A DNA stretch of 64,000 nt, taken from NCBI RefSeq assembly GCF_900101815.1, contig NZ_FNAO01000009.1, positions 1 through 64,000 of the forward strand, in the 5' to 3' direction. The position numbers and the translations under genes were made by a program. Of the stretch, positions 1 to 6,852 are shown piece after piece (the stretch's first letter is position 1; the number at the start of each line of letters is the position of its first letter). This stretch comes from Pricia antarctica (GTDB lineage: Bacteria > Bacteroidota > Bacteroidia > Flavobacteriales > Flavobacteriaceae). The notes beneath the pieces are model-generated. The model ran no database searches. It worked only from the letters and a program-made list of their open reading frames with translations, and was not told the DNA's origin.

Positions 1-33
1 TTTCTCGAATTCCGTTTGTTCTTCTTTTCTCAT
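1..33 (-). CDS. Partial gene, N-terminus only (mobile-element context)
   Basis: An ATG on the minus strand at 33..31 opens a frame that runs off the left edge of the window; only 11 codons are visible (MRKEEQTEFEK). They are highly charged. The start lies directly downstream of an imperfect inverted repeat (37..78), which looks like an operator. Its place after a BfmA-like mobilization gene on the same strand would suit another mobilization or accessory gene of the element, but 11 residues cannot identify it. Confidence 0.4.
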   Translation of the reverse strand, partial: MRKEEQTEFEK

Positions 34-36
34 GGT

Positions 37-78
37 TCTGTCTGAATAAAATTAATGATTAAATTTATTTCAGACAGA
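37..78. repeat. Inverted repeat upstream of the partial gene
   Basis: The arms are TCTGTCTGAATAAA (37..50) and TTTATTTCAGACAGA (64..78). They are complementary except for one extra A in the right arm, with a 13-base AT-rich centre. The repeat sits 3 bases upstream of the ATG at 33. That position suggests an operator or a 5' mRNA hairpin controlling the partial gene; this role is inferred. Confidence 0.5.
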
Positions 79-399
79 GTTCAGTTTACACTCTCATGCC
101 TACTTACGAAAATCATTTAATGTTTTCCTAATAGGTTTAATTCTTTCTGTACTAGGCTTTATTATTTGCCATGTTTTTTTTGGTGCTATTTTTCAATAAA
201 TGTGAATTAGAGTAATTAATAGGTTTTCTAACTATTAATTAATTTTAGCGTTGATTCTTATTTCAAAACCCCTGAGAAAAGGAAAAAGACCTTACCGATA
301 AGCACCAAATGATCACCTCTTAAAAGGAACGTTTTTTAACACTTAGTAGAAATATGTTCGTCCCAAATACTTACCCCGAAACTTTGCGCGTGGATCCTG

Positions 400-447
400 T
401 TTCGATTTTATAGCATTCCGGTAGATAAGCGTTAAGTAAAATCGAAA
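400..447. repeat. Perfect 11-bp inverted repeat, candidate oriT or terminator
   Basis: The arms are TTTCGATTTTA (400..410) and TAAAATCGAAA (437..447), separated by 26 bases. The repeat is 40 bases past the stop codon of the BfmA-like gene. The long spacer and lack of a T-tract argue against a simple intrinsic terminator. Relaxase nic regions in mobilizable elements commonly sit beside such dyads, so oriT is possible but not shown. Confidence 0.4.
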
Positions 448-486
448 TAGGGCGCATTCTGCTTATTCAGAACTAATTCTGTTTCG

Positions 487-1053
487 CTATTTCCAGTTTA
501 GCTCACGCCGAATACTCTCCAATTCCGTTTCATCCATTTCCACTTTAAAATAGGGTTTGCCAAAGGTGGGTTCTACTTTGGCGATACTGTCCAGAACCTT
601 CGAAAAAATGCGTCTGTCCTTGCTCCTGGCCTTAATAAGGTCATGGTATTCATCGAACGAAACTTTTCCCTCTTCCCTATCCCATTCCTCTTTGGTCATC
701 ATTAGGTTCTTTTTGTCCATAAGCAAGGGTTGCTCCTTTTTCTTTAACGCGGTTCCTTCGAACAGGCTTTTGAGCATATAATGGGTGGGTCTTAGCTGTT
801 CCCGTTCCATGGTCTGTAACAGTTCTTCCAAATAATCGAACCGCCCCATCATGTAGTTTTGAAACCGGATAAAGCTGATCATCACCTGGCTCTTTGGTGA
901 TATCCGCGCATTTTCAAAGAAATCGATCATCGTATCAATGGTTTCCGAATGTGATCTGGAAACAATCTTGGAGTATGCCCGAAATCGATCGGCGGTGATA
1001 CGATTGATGCTTATGGCCGAGAAAGTATTATTTCGTTTGGTTTTTGTTTCCAT
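487..1053 (-). CDS. BfmA/BtgA-family mobilization protein
   Basis: A 188-aa soluble protein. Residues about 12-50 (SISINRITADRFRAYSKIVS, then HSETIDTMIDFFE) resemble the ribbon-helix-helix-like N-terminus of the BfmA/BtgA mobilization family of Bacteroidota elements. The rest is charged and helical (QVMISFIRFQNYMMGRFDYLEELLQ is typical). BfmA-type proteins bind the transfer origin and assist the relaxase in mobilizing integrated elements. The DnaC-like, HTH and excisionase-like genes upstream on the same strand support a mobile-element setting. No relaxase is visible; it may lie left of the window. The family call is from memory of motif style, not from a search. Confidence 0.7.
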   Translation of the reverse strand: METKTKRNNTFSAISINRITADRFRAYSKIVSRSHSETIDTMIDFFENARISPKSQVMISFIRFQNYMMGRFDYLEELLQTMEREQLRPTHYMLKSLFEGTALKKKEQPLLMDKKNLMMTKEEWDREEGKVSFDEYHDLIKARSKDRRIFSKVLDSIAKVEPTFGKPYFKVEMDETELESIRRELNWK

Positions 1054-1444
1054 TACAGTAACTTTTTATAACGTTTATAGGCCTTTCAGGAATTTTTTCA
1101 TAGAATTTGCGACAATGGAAAATCCTCAATAATTCACAATTATTTTCAACCTTTTGAATTTCAATGCTTTAAATTATTTATGCAGGTTCTTTAAAAACCG
1201 GTTACTGTAAATTATCTCAACGTTTTCGGGGACTGCAAGTCCGTTTGACGCAAATTTAGCCGATGATATGAAACAAAACTATTGTCAATATATTGATAAT
1301 CAATGCTTTATATATCGGAACGTGGCTTTAGCCCGTTACCCTCTTGCTATCCCTTTTCTTCGTTTTACTTCGTGCAGGAATACCTCGTACCGTTTTATAT
1401 GAAAAGGCTGAAATTCAAAGCTAATCCCGTACACCCATTCCGCA
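1054..1444. other. Non-coding spacer with direct repeats
   Basis: About 390 AT-rich bases between the DnaC-like gene and the BfmA-like gene. It holds two exact copies of TCAATGCTTTA (1161..1171 and 1300..1310), a palindromic TTACTGTAA near 1202, and the run CAATATATTG near 1286. No gene is seen. A promoter for the BfmA-like gene or an origin-type region of the element is possible. Confidence 0.4.
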
Positions 1445-2107
1445 TCATTTTCTTCTACTTGGCCCATCCAATTTTAATAGGTTGAACATTTTAATGAACC
1501 TATCGGCCAGTTGCTTGCCATACCGTTGTTCGATTTGACTTAGGTTAAAATTCGTTGTAATGTGCGTCTTGGTGCCAAGACTTTCAAAATTGCGATAACG
1601 GTTCAGTAGAATACGAACGAATACTTCCTCCTTCCCATATTGAAAAATATTGTTTCCTTCCATTTCTGCTCCTAAATCATCAAATAGAAAAACCCCTCTG
1701 GAATAATATTTAATGACTTCCTCTTTGTTCTTTTCCAGATTGAACTTGGCCACCACTTCTTGGGTAGAAATAGAAGGGAACCATAATTCACGCACCTGAT
1801 AGTGTTTGGCCATATTTTGGATGATTTGAAAACTGGAGGTCTTCCCGGTCCCGTACGAACCGAACACCAATAGCCCTTTTCTCAAGGAGATGTTTTCCAA
1901 AAGTTCAAAGGCCTTGTCCCGGTTCCAATATTTGCAGAAGTGTTGCAAGAAACTTTTGTTTGAACCATCCACCTCAAAGTCTAGATTGGTATTGGCATAA
2001 AATTCTTGGGCAATTTTGAAAAAAACTTTATTGAAAACATCAGGCTCGCATAGCGGACCCTTTATTTCTTTTTCCTTTTTCAACAGCCCTGATATTTTCT
2101 TTTTCAT
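1445..2107 (-). CDS. DnaC-like AAA+ ATPase of a mobile element
   Basis: A 220-aa P-loop ATPase. Walker A is GSYGTGKT at residues 83-90 and Walker B is FLFDDLGAE at about 140-148. A sensor-type THITTNFN follows, and the end reads QRYGKQLADRFIKMFNLL, typical of the DnaC/IstB helicase-loader group. In this family the protein loads the replicative helicase at an element origin. It starts 5 bases after the stop of the winged-helix gene on the same strand, so the two are almost certainly co-transcribed, as in DnaD/DnaC-type replication pairs. No transposase stands beside it, so IstB of IS21 is unlikely. Confidence 0.8.
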   Translation of the reverse strand: MKKKISGLLKKEKEIKGPLCEPDVFNKVFFKIAQEFYANTNLDFEVDGSNKSFLQHFCKYWNRDKAFELLENISLRKGLLVFGSYGTGKTSSFQIIQNMAKHYQVRELWFPSISTQEVVAKFNLEKNKEEVIKYYSRGVFLFDDLGAEMEGNNIFQYGKEEVFVRILLNRYRNFESLGTKTHITTNFNLSQIEQRYGKQLADRFIKMFNLLKLDGPSRRK

Positions 2108-2112
2108 AGGTT

Positions 2113-2565
2113 CTATTCTAATATTGAACTTCTATTTTCAATATTTTCTTTTAAAGAAGTAATTGATTTTATTTCTTGTTTTGTTACTTGTTTTATATGA
2201 TGGTCATTTTTGACGTTGCTGACACGATAGAACTGTCCATGCTGCCTGGACACTTTTGTCGTATCTGCTTTGCACGTTCGAAAGCTGAACTCCAATGTGC
2301 TTTTAAGGAACCGCCTTCTTCCGTCAAAAGAGACCTCGGCTATCCAGCCGACTGTCTTTAGTTCGCTAATGTATCGGGAGACCTGTCGTTCGGAGATTTT
2401 CAGAAATGAGGAAATGTACTTGTTGGACATGAAGCATTCTTTTCCGTCTTCCGTAAAGCTGTGGATTTCCAGAAATAGGATCTTGGCATACCAATTCACC
2501 TCGGTATTCAAATAGATCCGTTTAGGAATCCATATACCCTGAAAATTTCTATCGCTGGCTTTCAT
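2113..2565 (-). CDS. Winged-helix (HTH) replication-type protein
   Basis: A 150-aa protein with an N-terminal winged helix at about residues 20-95: WYAKILFLEIHSF, then SNKYISSFLKISERQVSRYI as the recognition region, then a wing (GWIAEVSFDGRRR). The C-terminal third is polar and probably disordered. This layout matches the helix-turn-helix proteins that precede DnaC-like ATPases in phages and integrative elements and act in replication initiation. It lies between the excisionase-like gene (9 bases upstream) and the ATPase (5 bases downstream), so the three form an operon. The exact DNA target is unknown. Confidence 0.65.
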   Translation of the reverse strand: MKASDRNFQGIWIPKRIYLNTEVNWYAKILFLEIHSFTEDGKECFMSNKYISSFLKISERQVSRYISELKTVGWIAEVSFDGRRRFLKSTLEFSFRTCKADTTKVSRQHGQFYRVSNVKNDHHIKQVTKQEIKSITSLKENIENRSSILE

Positions 2566-2574
2566 AGTGCTTTC

Positions 2575-2886
2575 TTATGGGTTACCCTGATGGTGTCTTT
2601 TCAAATGGGCATTCGCTTTTTCTTCGAGTTCCGCTTCGCCATAGGAAGGATTTTGAAGCAGCCATTCCTCTATTTTCTCCCGTTCAAAGAACAGGGAACC
2701 ATTGGTCGGCTTTGAAAAGGGGATCAACCTCGCCGATGTGAGCTTATAGATTTTAGAAAGGCTCCAACCGGTATACATCTGTAAGTTGGTGACATTAAAT
2801 ACCCTTTTCTTGACCAGGGCGGCTTCATCGAGATGGTCAATCTTTTCAAGGAGCAATTGTACCAGGGAAGAATTTTGTTTGTCCAT
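2575..2886 (-). CDS. Excisionase-like helix-turn-helix protein
   Basis: A 103-aa protein whose centre (residues about 27-75) reads VFNVTNLQMYTGWSLSKIYK, then LIPFSKPTNGSLFFEREKIEEWL. This is the MerR-like HTH_17 fold found in excisionases and small element regulators: an HTH followed by a wing ending in an EWL helix. In integrative elements such proteins direct excision or regulate replication genes. It is the first gene of the three-gene operon with the winged-helix and DnaC-like genes. Inverted repeats immediately upstream (2891..2947) could be its binding sites. No integrase gene is visible nearby. Confidence 0.7.
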   Translation of the reverse strand: MDKQNSSLVQLLLEKIDHLDEAALVKKRVFNVTNLQMYTGWSLSKIYKLTSARLIPFSKPTNGSLFFEREKIEEWLLQNPSYGEAELEEKANAHLKRHHQGNP

Positions 2887-2890
2887 AAGG

Positions 2891-2947
2891 CTTTCAAATT
2901 AAGTTTTCATACTTTTTCCATGATCAGTACATGGAACTATTTGAAAG
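2891..2947. promoter_or_regulatory. Overlapping dyads upstream of the excisionase-like gene
   Basis: The outer arms are CTTTCAAAT (2891..2899) and ATTTGAAAG (2939..2947), a perfect 9-bp pair. Inside lies CCATG (2918..2922) paired with CATGG (2930..2934). The set starts 5 bases upstream of the ATG at 2886. A regulatory role, such as autorepression by the HTH protein, is inferred from position only. Confidence 0.4.
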
Positions 2948-3022
2948 CAATTTGGGTACGTTAACGCAGCAAATCAAGTAAGGGAAAGGCTTCCGCTGTT
3001 TTTCTTTACTTTCCTTTTCATA

Positions 3023-3784
3023 TTATGATCGACCAATAAATACAAGGTGGTTTTCTATATCGATTTTCAGGTCCATACGCCTTTTGGGATTGCAGTTTTT
3101 CCAACCCGAATGTGCCTTTTGAAGTTGTTTTACCGACCATTCGTTGTCCTTCGATTTAAAATTTTGGGTGATATATGTGCATAGACGTAAAAGATTTTCC
3201 CCATAGTACCCTTCTAAGTTCTCGTCGGAGATATGGTTCAGAAACTCGAAAAAAAGGCGAAAGTTGGGTAGTTTCCTATCGGTCAAAGGAAGCCAAGTCA
3301 ATTTCTCGGAGATTTGTTTTCCTGACAGGAGACTGAAGAAGTCCTCCCGGTTCGTTTTTAAGTAGTCCTGAAAAAGGTCTGAATTGTCATAATCTATCTT
3401 ATGGACAAGCTGATCGAATCGTAAAGGTGCCCTATACCTCCTATCATCCTCCCTCGCGCCTGTTCTTTCTTTTTGAACCGAATAGGGGCTTTTATAGTTC
3501 AGGAGCTGCGAAACGTAGATTTTCGACAATACCAAAAACACTATGGTAAAAACCAGTAACAAGAAAAAACCAAAATAATTGAGGTAGGGTATTCCCTGAG
3601 CGGACAGGAACGGCCACAATAACCAAAGTACCAATAGATATAATACCAACCCTAAGACCAGTACGATCCACCAGTGCGGAACTTTCTTCGTTTTCCATGC
3701 CCTACCTTTTCGATGCATATCGAAAACCGCTTTGTCGATGCGCCGGAAAAGCGAAATAATCGTATTTTTAGTAGAAGATTTCAT
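3023..3784 (-). CDS. Unknown membrane protein (two predicted segments)
   Basis: A 253-aa protein I do not recognise. A basic N-terminus is followed by two hydrophobic segments, at about residues 37-60 (WWIVLVLGLVLYLLVLWLLW) and 68-88 (YFGFFLLLVFTIVFLVLS). The remaining 160 residues are soluble, charged and rich in aromatic residues. It lies between the excisionase-like gene and tRNA-Asn, where an integrase would be expected in many elements, but it has no tyrosine-recombinase features. It is either element cargo or the first chromosomal gene past the element; the sequence does not settle which. Confidence 0.6.
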   Translation of the reverse strand: MKSSTKNTIISLFRRIDKAVFDMHRKGRAWKTKKVPHWWIVLVLGLVLYLLVLWLLWPFLSAQGIPYLNYFGFFLLLVFTIVFLVLSKIYVSQLLNYKSPYSVQKERTGAREDDRRYRAPLRFDQLVHKIDYDNSDLFQDYLKTNREDFFSLLSGKQISEKLTWLPLTDRKLPNFRLFFEFLNHISDENLEGYYGENLLRLCTYITQNFKSKDNEWSVKQLQKAHSGWKNCNPKRRMDLKIDIENHLVFIGRS

Positions 3785-3868
3785 AACCGCATGAGAGCCG
3801 TTTATGAAGATAAGAAGATATATGCAAAAAATATTTGTTTCACCCTTTTTTCACCCCTGCCAAAAAAG

Positions 3869-3896
3869 AAAGGCCCCGCATTTCTGCGAAGCCTTT
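3869..3896 (-). terminator. Terminator of tRNA-Asn
   Basis: Read on the minus strand, the sequence forms AAAGGCTTCGCA-GAAA-TGCGGGGCCTTT, a 12-bp stem with two G-T pairs and a GAAA tetraloop, followed by CTTTTTTGG. It begins 11 bases past the 3' end of the tRNA, so it fits as the intrinsic terminator of that gene. Confidence 0.8.
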
Positions 3897-3907
3897 GCCT
3901 GTGCTAG

Positions 3908-3981
3908 CTCCTCCTCTTGGGCTCGAACCAAGGACCCTCTGATTAACAGTCAGATGCTCTAACCAACTGAGCTAAGGAGGA
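3908..3981 (-). tRNA. tRNA-Asn (GTT)
   Basis: The 74-nt gene on the minus strand folds as a full cloverleaf. The acceptor stem pairs TCCTCCT with AGGAGGA, followed by discriminator G. The D arm is AGCTCAGTTGGTTAGAGC. The anticodon arm is TCTGA-CTGTTAA-TCAGA with anticodon GTT, and the T arm is CTTGG-TTCGAGC-CCAAG. CCA is not encoded (CTA follows). The tRNA 3' end faces the mobile-element genes, a common geometry for integration at tRNA genes. No second copy of the tRNA end is seen within the window. Confidence 0.95.
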
Positions 3982-4098
3982 ATTTATGTAATCTCTAAGG
4001 CTAATGCCGCTTATTTCCGCCAAAAGCGGCGTAAGCGGGTGCAAATATAAGCACTTTTTGAAATATCGCAAACAAAATAAAACGGGATTTTTCGGTCT

Positions 4099-5415
4099 CT
4101 AGAGAAATCTTTTGATAATATTCCAAATATCGTTTCCAAAGATAACTGCCATTAAGCCCATTACGATAATGAATCCTGCGATTTGACCACGTTCAAGAAC
4201 TTTTTCACTCGGTGGTCTACCTGAAATCATTTCATAAAGCAAGAACATAACATGACCCCCATCAAGTGCTGGAATTGGCAATAGGTTCGCAAACGCCAGC
4301 CAGACCGAGAACATCGCCAAAAAACTCCAAAAGAAACTCCAATTCCATTTGGCCGGCATCATTTCTACGATACCTATAGGGCCTTTGACCGCTTTATAGC
4401 CCTTGGTCTTTGTGTTAAAGATAATTTTAAATTGCTTCACCTGATTGGTAAGCACATCTATCGTTTCGTTGAATCCGGCGGGTATTGCGGCGGGCAAACT
4501 ATATTCATCGGTTACGGACAGGTCATCCCTACTCATAAAAACGCCTATAACGCCTTCTTCCGGCACCGTAAGATTTAACTTTTGCAATTTCCCATCCCGC
4601 ATAAGGCCCAGTTGAATAGGGGTATTGGCGGACGAAGTTATTTTACTGATGAACTCATTGTTAAAGGTATTTGACTCACCATCGACCGAAACAATTTCGT
4701 CACCTGCAAGAACACCTGCCTTCTCGGCGGGGGAATCCGGTAAAACACTATCTATAACCGTTTTTTGACGGTACCCCAGAAAACTTTTTCCTTGACTGGA
4801 CAGCACATCGGCAAGAGCCTCTTCTTTTATGGGAAACGTAATTTCCTGTCCATTCCGGTTTACGGTCAATTGATCTCCCAATAAGATATCGATTTGGGCA
4901 TCCGTAAACTTTTTAGATTTCTTCCCGTCTATGGCCACTATTTGATCTCCGGTTTTTAATCCTATTTTTTCACCAATGGAGTCTACGACAATACCGTACT
5001 TCAAATTATTGGCAGGTATGTAGGTATCTCCGTTAACGGCTAGCAATCCCGTATAAATAATCCAAGCCAGTAAAAAATTGACCGTCACGCCACCGAGCAT
5101 CACGATTAAACGTTGCCAGGCCGGTTTACTTCGAAACTCCCAGGGTTCCGGATCTTTTTTCATTTGCTCGGTATCCATACTTTCGTCGATCATACCGGCA
5201 ATTTTCACATAACCGCCAAGGGGTAGCCAACCGATGCCCCATTCCGTTTCACCTATTTTCTTTTTGAATAATGAAAACTTCCAATCAAAGAACAAATAAA
5301 ACTTTTCCACCTTGATCTTAAAATATCTCGCCGGTAGATAATGCCCGAACTCATGCAGAACAACGAGTATCGAAATAATGAGAACAAATGTGAGTATCTT
5401 GATTACTAAATCCAT
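4099..5415 (-). CDS. rseP: RIP metalloprotease RseP (site-2 protease)
   Basis: An inner-membrane zinc protease of 438 aa that cleaves transmembrane substrates, classically anti-sigma factors and remnant signal peptides. The zinc motif HEFGH is at residues 21-25 in the first membrane segment and the third ligand motif LDG is at 384-386. Two PDZ-like domains lie between, at about 140-210 and 215-300 (DSPAEKAGVLAGDEIVSVDG). C-terminal membrane segments follow. The frame is open to 5442, but a -7 box (TACTTTTG, 5447..5440) overlaps that region, so the ATG at 5415 is preferred. It stands alone on its strand; no dxr or bamA is adjacent. Confidence 0.93.
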   Translation of the reverse strand: MDLVIKILTFVLIISILVVLHEFGHYLPARYFKIKVEKFYLFFDWKFSLFKKKIGETEWGIGWLPLGGYVKIAGMIDESMDTEQMKKDPEPWEFRSKPAWQRLIVMLGGVTVNFLLAWIIYTGLLAVNGDTYIPANNLKYGIVVDSIGEKIGLKTGDQIVAIDGKKSKKFTDAQIDILLGDQLTVNRNGQEITFPIKEEALADVLSSQGKSFLGYRQKTVIDSVLPDSPAEKAGVLAGDEIVSVDGESNTFNNEFISKITSSANTPIQLGLMRDGKLQKLNLTVPEEGVIGVFMSRDDLSVTDEYSLPAAIPAGFNETIDVLTNQVKQFKIIFNTKTKGYKAVKGPIGIVEMMPAKWNWSFFWSFLAMFSVWLAFANLLPIPALDGGHVMFLLYEMISGRPPSEKVLERGQIAGFIIVMGLMAVIFGNDIWNIIKRFL

Positions 5416-5439
5416 TTTAATTTTTAAAATTTGAACGCA

Positions 5440-5447
5440 CAAAAGTA
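5440..5447 (-). promoter_or_regulatory. -7 promoter box of rseP
   Basis: TACTTTTG on the minus strand matches the Bacteroidota -7 consensus TAnnTTTG, 24 bases upstream of the chosen ATG at 5415. No clear TTTG is seen at -33. The box fixes the start downstream of the longer reading frame. Confidence 0.55.
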
Positions 5448-5532
5448 CGCTTTTAGCACCGCTTAGAAAAAGAAACTATATTACGGCCATCCGTTTTTAA
5501 GAAACATTTGGCAGCAACGGTTTTGATCACTC

Positions 5533-5563
5533 TTGAACGCCTCCCCTTACTAACGTATCTTTG
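5533..5563 (+). promoter_or_regulatory. Promoter of the SCO gene
   Basis: TTG (5533..5535), a 20-base spacer, then TATCTTTG (5556..5563) match the Bacteroidota -33/-7 consensus. The ATG at 5575 follows 11 bases later, giving a very short 5' leader. Confidence 0.75.
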
Positions 5564-5574
5564 TCAAAAAGCGT

Positions 5575-6258
5575 ATGCGTTCATTTTTCGCCAAATACCG
5601 GCTTTTCGGAATTGTGTTCTTCTGTCTTTGTGCAGTAATCATATATCTTTTCTACGAGGCCTTACAGCCACAGAAATTGTTGACCATCTACCAGCCTGCC
5701 ATGGTGAATCCCGAATTGGTGGATAGTGCCATGCAGTACAAGCGTAAATACCATACCGTGGCCGACTTTTCGTTGATCAATCAGAATGGCGAGACCATTA
5801 CACAAGAAACATACAAGGATAAAATCTACATCGCCGACTTTTTCTTCACTACTTGCCCTACTATCTGCCCGATCATGACCAGCCATATGTCCGATATTCA
5901 AGACCGGATCAAGAACGATGACGATGTTATGCTACTGTCCCATTCCGTCACGCCGCAAATCGATTCCGTTGCCCAACTTAAAAAGTATGCGCTTGAAAAG
6001 GGGGTGGATGATTCGAAATGGAATCTGGTCACCGGTGATAAAAAACAGATTTACGAACTGGCGAGAAAATCATATTTAGCCGTTAAGGAGGATGGTGATG
6101 GTGGCCCCTACGACATGATTCATACCGAAAACTTTATTTTGGTAGATAAGCAACGGCGCATCCGAGGATTTTATGACGGTACTAAAAAGGAGGATGTCGA
6201 GAAGTTGATGGGCGATTTGGAGATTTTGGAAAACTCGTATCGCAAAGGGAAGGAGTAG
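5575..6258 (+). CDS. SCO1/SenC family copper chaperone
   Basis: A 227-aa membrane-anchored thioredoxin-fold protein that delivers copper to the CuA site of cytochrome c oxidase, or acts as a thiol reductase in the periplasm. A membrane anchor is at residues 9-27. The copper motif TCPTICP has Cys94 and Cys98, and the third ligand is His183 in MIHTENF. Length and motif order are normal for the family. A good promoter lies just upstream. It is alone on its strand between the divergent rseP and feoA 350 bases downstream. Oxidase genes are not in the window, so its partner is inferred. Confidence 0.9.
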   Translation: MRSFFAKYRLFGIVFFCLCAVIIYLFYEALQPQKLLTIYQPAMVNPELVDSAMQYKRKYHTVADFSLINQNGETITQETYKDKIYIADFFFTTCPTICPIMTSHMSDIQDRIKNDDDVMLLSHSVTPQIDSVAQLKKYALEKGVDDSKWNLVTGDKKQIYELARKSYLAVKEDGDGGPYDMIHTENFILVDKQRRIRGFYDGTKKEDVEKLMGDLEILENSYRKGKE

Positions 6259-6612
6259 ATGCTAGCTGTAGGCAGTATTTTTCCAGTTTCAAATTTGAAA
6301 ATAAAACCAAGCCGCGCTGAACCTTGACTCACCGACCGACTTCGGGCAACTTGGTAAAAAGGTCAAAATACCGATTCGGTGTTTGTTGTTAAAAAAGTAT
6401 GCGTTCAACGGAAAAAACCAACGAACAAGTTAAAGACCTCAGAGCGATGGAAGTGTTCTATTTTTCATGGCTACCTGCAACTGCTAGCCGCAACTTTTCA
6501 ATATATCGCCGAATTTTTCTTTTTCCCGCGAAACATCCCATTAATTCAACATTTTTCCCTTAAATTTGTCTTACTTATAATCAATCTAAATAAAGATTGT
6601 GAAACGAGAATA
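6259..6612. other. Spacer before feoA
   Basis: About 350 bases. It holds a 14-bp palindrome TTTCAAATTTGAAA at 6287..6300 and, near its end, a -7 box TAAATTTG at 6561..6568. The reading frame of feoA is open back to 6379, but that extension has no FeoA similarity and runs through the promoter box. No other gene is seen. Confidence 0.5.
6561..6568 (+). promoter_or_regulatory. -7 promoter box of the feo operon
   Basis: TAAATTTG matches TAnnTTTG and lies 44 bases upstream of the feoA ATG at 6613. A clear -33 element is not visible. No Fur-box-like dyad was recognised close by. Confidence 0.5.
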
Positions 6613-6852
6613 ATGACGGTAGCACAGTTGAAAAGAGGGCAAAAGGGCATAATCAGGGAGTTTACCGATGACATCCTTCCCATAAAATTATTGGAACTGG
6701 GCTGCTTGCCCGGCAACGCTATCGAACTCGTACAGATTGCCCCCTTCAACGATCCTATCTATATCAACGTCAATGGTTGCCATATCGCCATACGTCGCGA
6801 AACGGCACTGCTCATCGAACTTGACATTGTTGAAGACACCCGCGCACTATGA
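6613..6852 (+). CDS. feoA: FeoA, ferrous iron transport accessory protein
   Basis: A 79-aa cytosolic protein with an SH3-like fold (MTVAQLKRGQKGIIREF, LLELGCLPGNAIELVQIAPF, RRETALLIEL). It is required for FeoB-driven ferrous iron uptake. The full-length domain starts at the ATG at 6613; the upstream extension of the frame to 6379 is not family-like and covers a promoter box, so it was discarded. The stop overlaps the feoB start by four bases (ATGA), showing translational coupling. Confidence 0.92.
   Translation: MTVAQLKRGQKGIIREFTDDILPIKLLELGCLPGNAIELVQIAPFNDPIYINVNGCHIAIRRETALLIELDIVEDTRAL

Larger units (their letters stand above)
34..486. other. Non-coding spacer with candidate oriT-like dyad
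   Basis: About 450 bases, AT-rich, without a convincing gene; the longest ATG frame noticed near the left edge is about 21 codons. Besides the repeat at 37..78 it holds a second perfect inverted repeat at 400..447. It lies between the BfmA-like gene and the next element gene, a usual place for a transfer origin. Confidence 0.5.

Noticed and set aside
1445-2107. IstB helper ATPase of an IS21 insertion sequence
   Set aside because: No IstA transposase or terminal repeats are adjacent; the neighbours are replication and mobilization genes.
6379-6612. N-terminal extension of FeoA
   Set aside because: The extra 78 codons are not FeoA-like and run through the TAAATTTG promoter box; FeoA of normal size starts at 6613.
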